64,000 nt of DNA, from the NCBI GenBank assembly GCA_032717465.1, contig CM064632.1, positions 22,162,829 through 22,226,828 of the forward strand, written 5' to 3'. The notes beneath the pieces were generated by a model. It ran no database searches. It saw only the letters and a list, made by a program, of their open reading frames with translations, and was not told the DNA's origin. Every line of letters starts with the position of its first letter. The stretch's first letter is position 1. The position numbers and the translations under genes were made by a program. This document shows positions 9,853-20,604 of this stretch, in pieces. This stretch comes from Coenobita brevimanus (lineage: Eukaryota; Arthropoda; Malacostraca; Decapoda; Coenobitidae).

Positions 9853-10176
9853 ACGTGGCTGGCAATGAGACACGACACGGCTCACCCGACCATCTACCCG
9901 TGCCTGTTCGAAACCCGCATCTCCCACCTCCACTCGCTACCTCTGAATGCATTTGGAACAGAGACTGAACGAATGGACCATGCTATGGCACATTGTTGTG
10001 ATGACGTCAGGTATTGAGGGTCCAGGACTTCGGGGGTTCGGATTCGTTCGAATTCTGAACGGCATTGTAGAGGAAGCTGGTGAGGAGGGAGTGAACAGAA
10101 CTACCTTAGACGGGGTCGAGGGAGGAGGTGACGAGGGCTGGTCGGTGGTCGGCGGAGCCGGGTTGTGGTTTTACAT

Positions 10177-10250
<74 letters not shown>

Positions 10251-10542
10251 GAGTGATATTATCTGCTGACCCATATAGCAGAACTTTGTATATTTCTATG
10301 TTGTGATTATTATTAGGGTGTTTATTATTCGGTGTGTAATGTGATTCATGCTTTATTGTGGTAAATAGTGTTGGTGAAAGTAAATACAGGTTTTAGGGAA
10401 TGAGGATTTTTACTGTAGCCTGAAGGAAAAGGAACACAAGGATTCCTAACCATTGATTTAATACTAAATTTGTTTTGTGGGTTCTGTTACGCACCTTGTT
10501 CGGGATCAGCCGGTGTCTGCTCAGAACTAAAGCTACGTGACA
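9849..10542 (+). repeat. 5' LTR of element 2
   Basis: Direct repeat of 14708-15362. It holds an internal (TA)n of about 68 bp (10179-10246) that is only about 22 bp in the other LTR, and a TGACGTCA palindrome at 10002-10009. Confidence 0.95.
10002..10009. promoter_or_regulatory. CRE-like TGACGTCA in the 5' LTR of element 2
   Basis: Perfect cAMP-response-element palindrome, preserved in the 3' LTR at 14861-14868. Function in LTR transcription is inference. Confidence 0.4.
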
Positions 10543-10546
10543 AAAC

Positions 10547-10564
10547 TGGGGGCCTGTCCGGGAT
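10547..10564 (+). other. Primer-binding site of element 2, proline tRNA type
   Basis: TGGGGGCCTGTCCGGGAT lies four bases after the LTR. It matches the 3' end of tRNA-Pro at 16 of 18 positions, the primer class also used by murine leukaemia virus. Confidence 0.75.
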
Positions 10565-10662
10565 CCTTTTGTTCCTTTTACCACTTTACTACACTGTTTT
10601 ATTTCTGTGTTGACCTAATGTGTATATTTAAATTTTAATGGAGGTAGTAGTAACTTTTCAAA

Positions 10663-10998
10663 ATGACTGTTGATGCTGAGCAATTCCTTCAGTCACCTAC
10701 AGTAGAGGTTTTAATTGATTTGAAGATGGCAGACTTACTGAAAATTGCTGAAAAGTTGGATTTTAGTGTAAGGAAAAGTTGGTACAAATTTCAAATTAGG
10801 AATGAATTGATAAAGTATATGGTGGGTGAAGAATTGCTCCATAAGGGTGCACTCGATTATATAGAGCATGATGGTGATATGGTGAGGATAAAGGAACTAG
10901 AACTACAGAATCGGTACCGTATGAACGAACTAGAGAATCAGTACCGTATGAGAGAACTAGAGATTCAGAGAGAAATTAAATTAAGAGTTAGAACTTAG
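10663..10998 (+). pseudogene. Gag N-terminus of element 2 (SAP-like and coiled coil)
   Basis: Starts MTVDAEQFLQ, then VLIDLKMADLLKIAEKLDF and an Arg/Lys helix, a SAP-like fold as in element 1. Residues about 78-108 are a coiled coil with a tandem NELENQYRMR/ELEIQ pattern. The frame ends at a TAG at 10996; the capsid part continues one base out of phase (near 10985-11000), so a single-base frameshift separates the two. Confidence 0.8.
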
Positions 10999-10999
10999 G

Positions 11000-11764
11000 G
11001 CAACAGCACCAGCCACAGTTCCTTTTAACACAGCTAGCAATGCGAAATTGGTTCCGCCATTTCAGGAAAATGCAGTGGATAATTATTTTAGATATTTTGA
11101 GAAAGTCTCGGTTAGTTCGGGTTGGCCGAAGGAACAGTGGACAGTGCTACTCCAGTCTGTGTTAACTGGTAAAGCCCAAGAAATATACATGTCTATGTCT
11201 GTTGATGACTGCCGTGATTATGAGAAAGTGAAAAGTGCTATGTTGAAAGGGTATGAATTGGTGCCTGAAGCTTACCGACTGAAGTTTCGAAATCTTCTGA
11301 AAAGGGATGATCAAAGTTTCTTGGATTTTGCAAGAGAAAAAGAAAGTCTGTTTGGTAGATGGTGTGAGAATGAAAATGTGGGTCGTGATTATGATAAGCT
11401 GTGCCAGATGTTACTGGTTGAGGAATTTAAGAGGTGCTTACCTGACCGAATTAAGGTATATTTAAATGAAAACCGGGTAAAGGTGTTGAATAATGCTGCC
11501 AGAATGGCGGAGGATTATGCCCTAATCCATAAAATACATAGTGTTGAAGGTACCGAAAATTTTGTAGAACCACAACCTACTCCACCGACTGGTAAGAACA
11601 AGTTCAAAAGTGTTGAGACCACCAGCCCTAGTCATAACCCTTCTAGAAATAAAAGGAAGCCAGTTAGATGTTTTAATTGCAAGTTTCTTGGTCATACTGT
11701 TAAAAATTGCTGGTTCTTAAAGCACAATGTCCAAGGTTGTTCCAACAGCTCTTGCCAGTACTAA
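11000..11764 (+). pseudogene. Gag capsid and zinc knuckle of element 2
   Basis: Begins LVPPFQENAVDNYFRYFEKV, aligning with the capsid of element 1 (ELVPEAYRLKFR in both). A CX2CX4HX4C knuckle, CFNCKFLGHTVKNC, lies near the end. There is no natural ATG; the frame is entered by a shift from the upstream Gag piece and left by another shift near 11730-11760 into the protease frame. Confidence 0.85.
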
Positions 11765-12558
11765 AAATGTAAAGGATGTAAAAACTCCAGTAGATGTCTC
11801 TTTGCCTATAGAGGATACATATAAGATTGGTAATATTAGGAAAGAATTCAAGCCATTTTGTTCAGAAGGAAGTGTGTCCATGCTTAATGATGACAGTGGT
11901 AAAAAGCCTGTTGTTATACTTAGAGATACAGGGGCAGTGCAGTCACTGCTTCTGGAAGGTGTATTACCACTATCTAGGAAGACTTCTGATAACGTTGTTT
12001 TAGCAGGCATTGAATGTGGGTACGTGACTGCTCCATTATATAACATTCATCTCGAATGTAGTTTCCTTGATGCAGATGTAACTGTAGCAGTGGTGCCCAA
12101 ATTACCAATGCATGGTGTATCATTTATACTGGCAAATGACTTGGCAGGAGATAAGGTATTTGGTAACCCCCAAATTAATGAAGCTGTTCTAAGGACCCCA
12201 GATCTAAACAGCGGAGAGACAGTGGCCGCAAATGCCACGGAGGTGTTTCCTGCCTGTGCGGTCACGAGGGCTATGCAGCAAACCGGGAATGTCAGACGCG
12301 ACCACAAACCCAATAAGGCAGCCCATGTGAGTCGGTGTGCATCTGATCAACCCAAGGAGTGTGATCTTGGAGAAGTGGATAGTGAAGAGAGAGCCTCGTT
12401 ATTTATCCACTTGACTGATGCTCATAACGGCAAGCTTAGTAGTTTTCCTGCTGAAAAAGGCAGGCTTATAAATCAGCAAAAATGTGATGCCAAATTGGTT
12501 AAGATTGCTGAATTAGCTATGTCGGAAGATGAAGTGTCAGGTGTCCCTACGGGGTACT
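11727..12558 (+). pseudogene. Retropepsin-like protease of element 2
   Basis: The frame contains ILRDTGAVQSLLLEG with the catalytic DTGA near 11934-11945, and later GVSFILANDLAG, as in element 1. The conserved EVFPACAVTRA follows. Coding identity stops exactly at the TTAA of 12559-12562, where the piggyBac-like insertion begins; the next codons of the original gene resume at 14339. Confidence 0.85.
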
Positions 12559-13771
12559 TTAACCCCTACACCGCGGGCATGTTTACCGATGTTTTGCGTG
12601 TGCCGTGTGGTTATTCGGGGTCTGACAGACTCTCAAAAAATATTTGCCAAAAATCAGTTATTAGTCCTAGAATATTAAAATTAAATATGCTTATGGCACA
12701 TTCCTTCAGCTTTCTCCTGGAATGATTGTTGAGCCTTCGTCTGTTACCGTAGGACTTGTGGAGACCTCTGAAGTTGGGTAACGAAGTCTCCACTTTACAC
12801 TTCCCGACAACCCGTAATATGATTACCACAGCCAGATATTAACACTATAAACACTATGATTTTCAAGAAGTTTGGGATCCATACTCCAAAAAAAAACAAC
12901 CACTGTGAAAGCAATGAAAATTACGAGCGCGTCTGACCGTCGCACTTACGCAAGTTTGTTCTTTGTACTCTGTCATTTATTATTCATAAAACCCCTCACA
13001 CTTTATATTTCTATTACTATATAACACTTATATATATATCTACAGTCTTTATCCATAAGTTTCCTTCAGTAGTATTAGTTTATTGTCACTGTAGGGATTC
13101 AATTTCTTTCAGTAAAATACATAGCATTCACTTTCTCGTCCTGTATACTAGCATTGAGAGTGAATGTCACTTTCATCTTCACTCTCATAACTCATAGTAT
13201 TCAGGCATGCTAGAGTGAAACTTTCACTTTCATTACTCCTAGGGTATATACTCGTATTCTTATAATACTACTCATTTACATTTCTATTTACGTTCTCTAT
13301 TTTATTTACGTTCTTTACATTTCTATTTTATTTACACTGTGTTATGCACTGTCACTTGAAGTAACTTATAAAACTATTTTCCATTGTTCACGTATATTTA
13401 CATTCATTACTTTCACTTGCTGTTTACACATTATTTACACATTATTTACAATTCCACTTGCACTGTTTTACTCAATAGAATGATCGTAGTCACTCTTTTA
13501 TCAATTGTCAGCCCTTTACCTCTTTCCACACGAGGTTTAGTAGGGGGTAAATGTCACAGGGCCCTTTGCATGGGGGTGAAAAAGTCCCTGAAGTCAGCAA
13601 GAAGAAACAGACGTACCTCTACTTCGGAAGATGAGAATAAACTGATAACGGAGGGCCGGGGTAGAGGCCTACTTAGGGGATATTCAGTGCTACCAATGTT
13701 CGCTCTTGAAACAGCTATGTATAGCATTGAAATGACTGGCAGGAAATCTAGACAATACATTATAAATTAGG

Positions 13772-14045
13772 TAGTTCCAGGTGAATGTAAATATCACTTA
13801 GGCTTCTCCCTTCCCTCCTTACATGTATATTTATTATGAAAATAGATTATACGGCATATTTCAAGGGGAAGAAAACAGCGAAAATTAGCGAACGAGTGCA
13901 TGTGAGGTGTTGTGATAATTAGCAAATTCCAGGTGTATGACACTCTCACTTACCTTATTTCTTTCTTGTATATATTATTTGGTATAAGAATAGGGCATAG
14001 GGCTTATTTCAATGGATGAAATCAGTGAAAAATTCCAGGGAAGAT
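13772..14045 (+). repeat. Diverged ~148-bp tandem duplication inside the piggyBac-like element
   Basis: TTCCAGGTGAATG...CATATTTCAAGGGGAAG and TTCCAGGTGTATG...CTTATTTCAATGGATGAA occur in the same order in two successive units. Confidence 0.5.
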
Positions 14046-14303
14046 TTACTTAGCGTAGCACGGCCGGGCAGGCGAGAGGATAGGGTAATGGAGGGGGGGG
14101 GTAGGGAGGGGAGTCAAGAACGGGGAGAAATGGCTAAATTGTCAACAATGGATAGGAGTACAGATGAGATTAGGAGTGCTGACTAGTGTTGGACATTGGC
14201 AGTACTGATAGATGATACAAGCCCCCACTTGGAAGCCCGGGTGAATTAAAAAAAACACAGAATCACAAAAGCGACACCCCGCGGTATGATCCCTTGCTCC
14301 CAA

Positions 14304-14321
14304 GCGTCACGAAAGTGACGC
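14304..14321. other. Subterminal hairpin of the piggyBac-like element
   Basis: Perfect 7-bp inverted repeat with a four-base loop, 15 bp from the right end. Confidence 0.6.
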
Positions 14322-14338
14322 CCCGCAGTTAAGGGGTT

Positions 14339-14672
14339 AAGAAGAGTGGAGTGCTAATGCCTAAGTGGAGGCCTCGTCACATGGCTGTAAGAGATGAGTG
14401 GTATGCAAACTCCCCCATGCCGTACAGGTCGCAGGTTCTCGGCTTTGCACATAGACTCGGCATTGTCAGGACATGTGGGAATTGACGATGTCAGAAAACA
14501 ACCATTTTTATTGGCCGGGGTTACGAAAGATTTTCCAAAATATTGTAAATCGTGTCACCAATGTCTAGTTGTAGGAATGTCCAATAAGAAGCCTGTTGCA
14601 CGTTTGTACCCAATTCCTGCCATCTCTGAACCCTTTAGCCACAGAATTATAGACTGTGAGGATTTTGGTTAA
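14339..14672 (+). pseudogene. Integrase zinc-binding remnant of element 2
   Basis: Resumes the Pol frame after the transposon with KKSGVLMPKWRP, the equivalent of the integrase N-terminus of element 1, then shifts frame and shows HIDSALSGHVGIDD and YCKSCHQCLVVG, the HHCC zinc-binding motif. The homology breaks at about 14650, before the D,D-35-E core, and reaches the polypurine tract 40 bp later, so the core, RT and RNase H were lost in a single internal deletion. Confidence 0.8.
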
Positions 14673-14696
14673 AAAAGCTTATCCTTTTTTTCTTTT

Positions 14697-14707
14697 AAGG
14701 AGGGAGG
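14697..14707 (+). other. Polypurine tract of element 2
   Basis: AAGGAGGGAGG directly precedes the 3' LTR. Confidence 0.8.
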
Positions 14708-15362
14708 TGTTACGTGGCTGGCAGTGAGACACGACACGGCTCACCCGACCATCTACCCGTGCCTGTTCAAAACCCGCATCTCCCACCTCCACTCGCTACC
14801 TCTGAATACATTTGGAACAGAGACTGAACGAATGGACCATGCTATGGCACACTGTTGTGATGACGTCAGGTGTTGAGGGTCCAGGACTTTGGGGGTTCGG
14901 ATTCGTTCGAATTCTGAATAGCATTGTAGAGGAAGCTGGTGAGGAGGGAGTGAACAGAACTACCTTAGACAGGGTCGAGGGAGGAGGTGACGAGGGCTGG
15001 TCGGTGGTCGGCGGAGCTGGGTTGTGGTTTTACATCAATATATATATATATATATATATCTGTATTTGTGAGTGATATTATCTGCTGACCCATATAGTAG
15101 AACTTTGTATATTTCTATGTTGTGATTATTATTAGGGTGTTTATTATTCGGTGTGTAATGTGATTCATGCTTTATTGTGGTAAATAGTGTTGGTGAAAGT
15201 AAATACAGGTTTTAGGGAATGAGGATTTTTTACTGTAGCCTGAAGGAAAAGGAACACAAGGATTCCTAACCATTGATTTGATACTAAATTTGTTTTGTGG
15301 GTTCTGTTACGCACCTTGTTCGGGATCAGCCGGTGTCTGCTCAGAACTAAAGCTACGTGACA
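14708..15362 (+). repeat. 3' LTR of element 2
   Basis: Direct repeat of 9849-10542; CRE-like TGACGTCA at 14861-14868; short (TA)n at 15038-15059. Confidence 0.95.
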
Positions 15363-15379
15363 ATATATATGCGGACCTG

Positions 15380-15830
15380 AGAGACTACGAGAGGAGGAAG
15401 GCTAGATGGTTGAGTATGTGGGTGTAATTTGTGAGTGTGTGAGGGAGGAGGGGATGGAGGGTGTGGAGGAGGGAGTGACGGTTAGTGGAGTGTGAGAGAG
15501 ACAGGCAAGATGGTGTACGAGGGAAGGAAGAATAGTATGTGGGAGGGAGAGTGATAAGTAAAGAGAGGAGGGATATAGGGTATGCATGGGATGATCGGTG
15601 GGTGATTTGGAAGAGAGAGAAGGCGGGGTGTGAAGTAGCATTGGGTGGAGAGTAAAGGAGGAGGGAAGGGAGGGTGAAGTATGAGGAAGAAAGGGTATGG
15701 TGCAAGGGAAGGTAGAATACGAGGAAGATAGGTAAGGTGCAAAGGAGGGAGGATGGGTGGAGTATAAGGGAGATAGGGTAAGGTCCAAGGGAGGTAGGAA
15801 GGATTGGGAGTGCAGGAGGGTGTAGTGTGA
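15380..15830 (+). repeat. Purine-rich degenerate minisatellite
   Basis: Variants of GGGAGGATGGGTGGAGTATA and AAGATAGGTAAGGTGCAA recur without strict periodicity. Ser/Pro/Thr-rich frames on the opposite strand are a by-product of the composition. Confidence 0.6.
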
Positions 15831-16224
15831 AGCAGGGTCCATATACACACAGGGTCTTCTCACACCTTTTTGCTGCGCAGATTTACTGACGTCACGTTTG
15901 AGACAGGGCACTTCCTCCATTTCTCTCCACCCACCATCTCCCTTGGGACCTTAGAGGGAGGCCTCAAGTCGAGGTGAGGTGCAGCTGTCTGTCATCCTCC
16001 AAACCCACCCCTCCCACCTTGCTTCCTTTACACAACTCATTCCCCACACAAAATTTCCTCAATTCAAGTGATTGTTTAACCTCTCCTTTCTCTTATTTAA
16101 AGATACATGATTTACAAATAAGCACAATATACTCTAATAGTGATATTTATTAGGATACATTATCATCTTGTTATAAATAATACCGAATGTTTATTGGTAC
16201 TGCTACCGGTATTGACTATATATT

Positions 16225-16945
16225 ACTATTTAGGAGCTTCATTTCCTTAACTTCGTCTTACTCTGCAGCTTTCGTGTCGAGTTAGCCAAATTACTATTAA
16301 ATACTCTCATCCTGAAAAATACTCGGCATCGAACAAAAAAGCTAATAACTTCGGCAGGATGAGACACATGCTTATATATTAGTACTGACAATGCCTTTAT
16401 GCCGTCCTTGCCAGCCCTTAGCTCAGTTTCCCCATGATAACATTTAAAAAGGTTTTCCATTACTTGCAGCTGTGCAAAGAATTCACTCCTTGGTTTCCTG
16501 AGTTTATTCTGTTGCCTACAAGCTGCCTCGTTCCATGTATTATCCCCCTTTTCTACATTTGAGCCAAGAAATGGAAACAGGAAATTTGTGTGCAATGTAG
16601 CCTCCAACATACCGCAAGTCCTCATTTTCCATCGTCTCCTCAGAAGTAATGTCTTCTTCAGGAGGCATAAGTTGATCACAATTTTCTGAGTCCTCATTCT
16701 CATTCACCTGATCATCTACATCTAATGTGGAAAACAGCATAGCAGAAAGACAAAGCTCACGATCAAGGGCAACATCTTTGTTTTCAGGTGCAGCTGAGTT
16801 TGGTGTGTTAACGATAGAATAGGATGACTCTGACATAATGACATCATTATCGTTACTCACTGTGTTGTAGCTGCTACCCACAAGTGCAATATCCTTACCA
16901 AGCAGATAAGATCTCGCCCGAAATTTTACCTCGACTGGAGATGGA
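16225..16945 (-). pseudogene. P-element/THAP9-like transposase C-terminal remnant
   Basis: Read on the minus strand: SPVEVKFRARSYLLGKD, an acidic linker, DLRYVGGYIAHKFP, then in another frame FLGSNVEKGDNTWNEA, SEFFAQLQVMENLFKCYHG, AEVISFFVRCRVFFRMRVFN. This order matches the C-terminal region of P-element-type transposases (RYV.GY.A.K, ...ME..F...HG..., VI..FVR.R.F.R.R.LN). The two frames meet near 16575-16590, where a one-base indel explains the shift. The THAP DNA-binding domain and catalytic core are absent here. It is either a dead transposon fragment or a broken exon of a P-derived gene; the family call is from motif memory, not alignment. Confidence 0.6.
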
Positions 16946-16984
16946 TGTTCCTATGAGCTTTTCTGCAAAAACTAAATTTTCCTC

Positions 16985-16987
<3 letters not shown>

Positions 16988-17022
<35 letters not shown>
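16988..17022 (+). repeat. (GA)n microsatellite
   Basis: Uninterrupted GA dinucleotides. Confidence 0.95.
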
Positions 17023-17025
<3 letters not shown>

Positions 17026-17074
17026 CAAAACATAATAAAAAAATAATGGAAAGAAAGTAATGGCTGTGTTTTAA

Positions 17075-17820
17075 CCCGCGGCGTCCCGTCGACGTGAATT
17101 AACGTCCACACGTTTTGTCACTGCTGATCCCGTCACATACATAAACACGAATCAATTGAAAGGTCCCTAATTTGCACAATTTTCAATTTTCGCGAGTGAT
17201 TTTTGGCACGTATACACGGGACACCTTCCTCTACAAGATGCCAGGCAGGGACAATGCCTTACCCAGCATGACCTCCCCCCCCTGTATGCCCTTTTCTCAG
17301 CAATTCACCTGTTATCAGTAACCTGGCCAGTAAAGCCATGTCATGCCACGGTACGAAATTCAGGGCCAGAGTGATTCCCCAATCGATGACAATGTGAAGG
17401 ACAAACATTAGGGGAAGAAACAGTCAGAAATGATGATCAGGTAATGTGGCAAAAAATGGTCAGGTATGGTGATGAGTTAGTGAGTGAATCAATGCTTATA
17501 ATGCCTATATTACCGTTTGAAAACCAATATACTCTCTTACTACATATAAATTCGTACCAAATAAATAAATACCGTTTGAGTGGTGTGGAATAGTTATCCT
17601 CCCATAGAACTCGTTTTCTTTGCAGCAATCCTGATAGAAAACCCTGTAAGGTAAGGAGGTACTACCTGGATCGAGTATTTTAAACCTCAGGTGAGCGATT
17701 TCTCTATGAATTTTCGATGTTTCTCACCAAAAGCGGAGGTTTGAGCCAAAAAAAATTTTTTCCAAAAATGGTTGGGATTGGGGGGAGTCAGTGGTGGAAA
17801 AGTGGTCGGGATGGGGTGGG
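17075..17820. mobile_element. Candidate TTAA-flanked MITE
   Basis: TTAA at 17071-17074 and 17821-17824. The left end CCCGCGGCGTCCCGTCGACG and the right end in reverse complement CCCACCCCATCCCGACCAC share CCC, TCCCG and spacing. Weak inverted-repeat match; no coding. Confidence 0.3.
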
Positions 17821-17824
17821 TTAA

Positions 17825-17901
17825 ATTACAGTTGGTAAGGCTTAGGTTTTATGCTGGTTTCAAGGCATATTATGTCAAATGTATATATTCCGCATATATC
17901 G

Positions 17902-17938
<37 letters not shown>

Positions 17939-18900
17939 CGTAGATGCCAAATCTTTAATTATAAATAACAAATCTCTTATTCTGAGCTATTAAATATATG
18001 TGAATGTATTTCATATACTCTTTGTGGCTTCATGTACATATAAAAGCAATATAGTTTTTTTGAATTATTTACTTTGTGAGCATGAAAAGTGGCTGTATAA
18101 ATCATTTCCAACGACGTGGCACCGTTGTTTTTGCGACTTGGAAGGGAGGGAAGGAGGAAAGGAAGGGGGGAAATGATAACATACTTTTTGACAAATGCTT
18201 CCAGATGGAATTACTACGTTACAAACCTGCATTAAACAAATACATTCTGCGACATACTGTACTTCAGTTTCAACACTATTGCTTTATTGCTAGGGTACTC
18301 AGTAATGGTTACCTACAGTACGTGGGTAGAAAAAAATAATGGTGGGTAAATATGAATACTAGCAACTCATACTAGTGTGGTGGCCAGTTCCCTCAATTTA
18401 ATTTACCTGGGCTGGTAAATGCAATGCACCACGTGCTTTTCCACATTTCTTCAAGCAATAACCACTTGAGGGGAGATACTACTGTACAACTTATAAAGAG
18501 CAAAGGTGACCTGTTTGGCACCGTGACCTATAAGCAACTGAATCTACTTCTCACTGTCTGGCACCCCTACTTGGGAGACCTCACCTGGTGTCTTCGCCAT
18601 GACGTCATGCGCAAACGCGACACTTTTCAGGTTGGTATGGTTAGATCCTGTATGTATATGGGCCCTGGTGTGAAGGACAGTGTGTGAAGTGTGACGTTGG
18701 GCAAGAAGTGTGTTTGTGTGGGAGGATGGAAACAAGGCCTTATCCTACTCGGTGTGATGAAAGACAGTCGCAACCACTAATTCTGTTTACGTCAGTGTTG
18801 GGTCCCTCTCAATCGATCTTAGCGAGATCATGGGATGCTGTTTCTCCTCCGTGGTTAGATTGCCTTCCTGCAGAGGATGTGCGGGAGGCTTAAGATTACA
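17825..18900. other. Noncoding DNA with a (GA)n at 17903-17935
   Basis: No protein family or element ends seen. 18580-18680 resembles the reverse complement of 15815-15925 around a shared TGACGTCA, possibly an old dispersed repeat pair. Confidence 0.3.
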
Positions 18901-19038
18901 TAGGTGGGGTTGGGTTAGGTTAACTTAGTTTTTTTTTATGCGAGGAAGAAGGAACCAAAGGCCATGAGCCCGCAATAACAGTTCCCTCCAAGAGAAAAAC
19001 AAAATACATGAGAGAGCCAAATTCAAGATCCATTCATT

Positions 19039-20175
19039 TCATTTGAAAGACTGGAGATCATAGGCAACACGAAATACAGACAGAGGGAGACAATTCCAGA
19101 GTTGACCTGTTGCACAAGTGAAGGACTGGGAGTAACGGTTAACTCTTACATTAGTGAGTTGGACAGAAAAGGGATGAGAGTTTGTTGCTAGACGGTTGCT
19201 ACGCACTCGTCGTAGAGATGGAGGAATGCATGCAGACAGTTCAGAGGAGCAGTGACCATTAAAGTAGCGATAGAAAAGAAACAAAGATGCAACAGTGCGG
19301 CGAAGAGACAGAGGTTGAAGGGAGTCAGTAAGAGGAGGAGAGGTAATGAGATGAAATGCCTTTGACTCCACCCTATTGAGAAGAGCTGTATATGGGAAGC
19401 CTCCCCACACATGAGAGTTGTACTCCACACAGGGGAGGATATAACCCCTGTATAGAGTCAACAATTGTGCAGGGGTAAAGAAGGAATGGAGTCGGCTTAG
19501 CAAACCTAATCTCTTGGAAGCAGATTTAACAAGAGATGTAATATGATCTTTCTGAGACAAGTCCCGAGTAAATGAAACCCCAAGCTTGTTCAAGGATGAT
19601 GCAGGATTAAGCTGAATATTATTAAACATTAATGGGTATACCTGTTGATGATTCTGTCGAATTGATAGGTGTAAGAACTGAGTCTTGGATGCATTAAAAA
19701 CAACCAGATTATTTTTACCCCAGTCAGAGATACGAGCCAAGTCAGACATTAGGTGTGCCATAGCCTAATCCCTAGTTTGTTGAAGTAACTGCTGAGATGG
19801 GCTTTGTGGGAACCGAATGGAAAGGTGAAGGGTGGAGTCATCAGCGTATGAGTGGATAGGGTTAGGTGTACAGCTTAGAAGGTCATTGATGAATAAAAGG
19901 AAGAGAGTTGGTGATAGGACAGAGCCCTGAGGAACACCACTCTTGATAGATCTGTGAGAAGAACGATGGCCGTCTACAATAGCAGCCATAGAACGACCAG
20001 AAAGGAAGCTAGCGATGAAGGGACAGATAGAAGGATAGAAACCGTAAGAGGGCAGTTTGGAAATTAAAGATTTATGCCAGACTCGATCGAAAGCCTTTGA
20101 AATATCAAGTGCAATGGCAAATCTTTCGCCAAAGTCCCGAAAGGAGGATGACCAGGAGTCTGAAAGTGAGAAGAT
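19039..20175 (-). pseudogene. RT palm and C-terminal part of LINE A copy 1
   Basis: Minus strand. Motif A FAIALDISKAFDRVWHK near 20070-20110, motif B SGVPQGSVLSPTLFLLFIND near 19900-19950, motif C SYADDSTLH near 19840, thumb and C-terminus to LWNCLPLSVFRVAYDLQSFK. One in-frame TAG at 19765-19767 replaces the Glu codon seen in copy 3; otherwise this frame is open. The catalytic YADD is intact. Confidence 0.85.
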
Positions 20176-20203
20176 CGCCAGTGGAGCGTACCTGACGGAA
20201 CCC

Positions 20204-20557
20204 TTACTGACGATCAGAAAGAAGGTTGTGATAGGAAAGATGCCTTAAAGTTTTTCTATTGTGAACTGACCTGAAAACTTTTGAAATACAGGACGTTAAA
20301 GCAATTGGACGATAGTTGGAGGGTTGGGAATGGTCACCCTTCTTTGGGACTGGCTGAATGAGAGCAAACTTCCAGCAAGAAGGAAAGGTATGAGTTGATA
20401 GACAAAGGCGAAAGAGTTTGCCTAGGCAGGGTGTAAGCACAGAAGCACAGTTCTTGAGAAAGACAGGAGGGACACCTTCAGTCCCATATGCCTTGTTAGT
20501 TTTGAGGCCAGCGATGGCTGAAAATACATCAGCTGAAGAAATTTTAATGTCAGCCAT
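20204..20557 (-). pseudogene. RT fingers of LINE A copy 1
   Basis: Minus strand. KISSADVFSAIAGLKTNKAY, ALIQPVPKKGDHSQPSNYRP and SYHNLLSDRQ give RT motifs 0-2a. It ends at a stop where copy 3 continues YRFR; frame continuity with the next segment is lost. Confidence 0.8.
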
Positions 20558-20604
20558 GAGGAAGTCAGAGAGGGGAAGTGATGGAGGAACAGCACCGGTA
20601 TCGT

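Larger units (their letters stand above)
12563..14336. mobile_element. Non-autonomous piggyBac-like DNA transposon
   Basis: Flanked by TTAA on both sides (12559-12562, 14337-14340), the piggyBac target duplication. The left end is CCCCTACACCGCGGGC and the right end, reverse-complemented, is CCCCTTAACTGCGGGG, an imperfect 16-bp inverted repeat. A subterminal hairpin GCGTCAC-GAAA-GTGACGC sits at 14304-14321. Removing the element restores an uninterrupted reading of the host LTR element's protein across the junction. No transposase domain is recognisable in the 1,774 bp. Confidence 0.85.
9849..15362 (+). mobile_element. Gmr1-like LTR retrotransposon, deleted and interrupted (element 2)
   Basis: LTRs at 9849-10542 and 14708-15362 start TGTTACGTGGC and end CTACGTGACA, and the element is flanked by ATAT from a (TA)n target. 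Internally it has a proline-type primer-binding site, Gag pieces, zinc knuckle, protease, an integrase zinc-binding remnant and a polypurine tract; the integrase core, RT and RNase H are deleted. A piggyBac-like element (12563-14336) splits it. The LTRs differ at about a dozen positions, almost all transitions and several at CpG, so this insertion is older than element 1. Confidence 0.92.

Noticed and set aside
13384..13770. 128-codon frame inside the piggyBac-like element, considered as transposase
   Set aside because: No DDD motif, no Cys-rich C-terminus and no similarity I can name; the start is low-complexity Tyr/His.
15385..15920. Three overlapping Ser/Pro/Leu-rich minus-strand frames
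   Set aside because: By-product of the purine-rich minisatellite on the plus strand.
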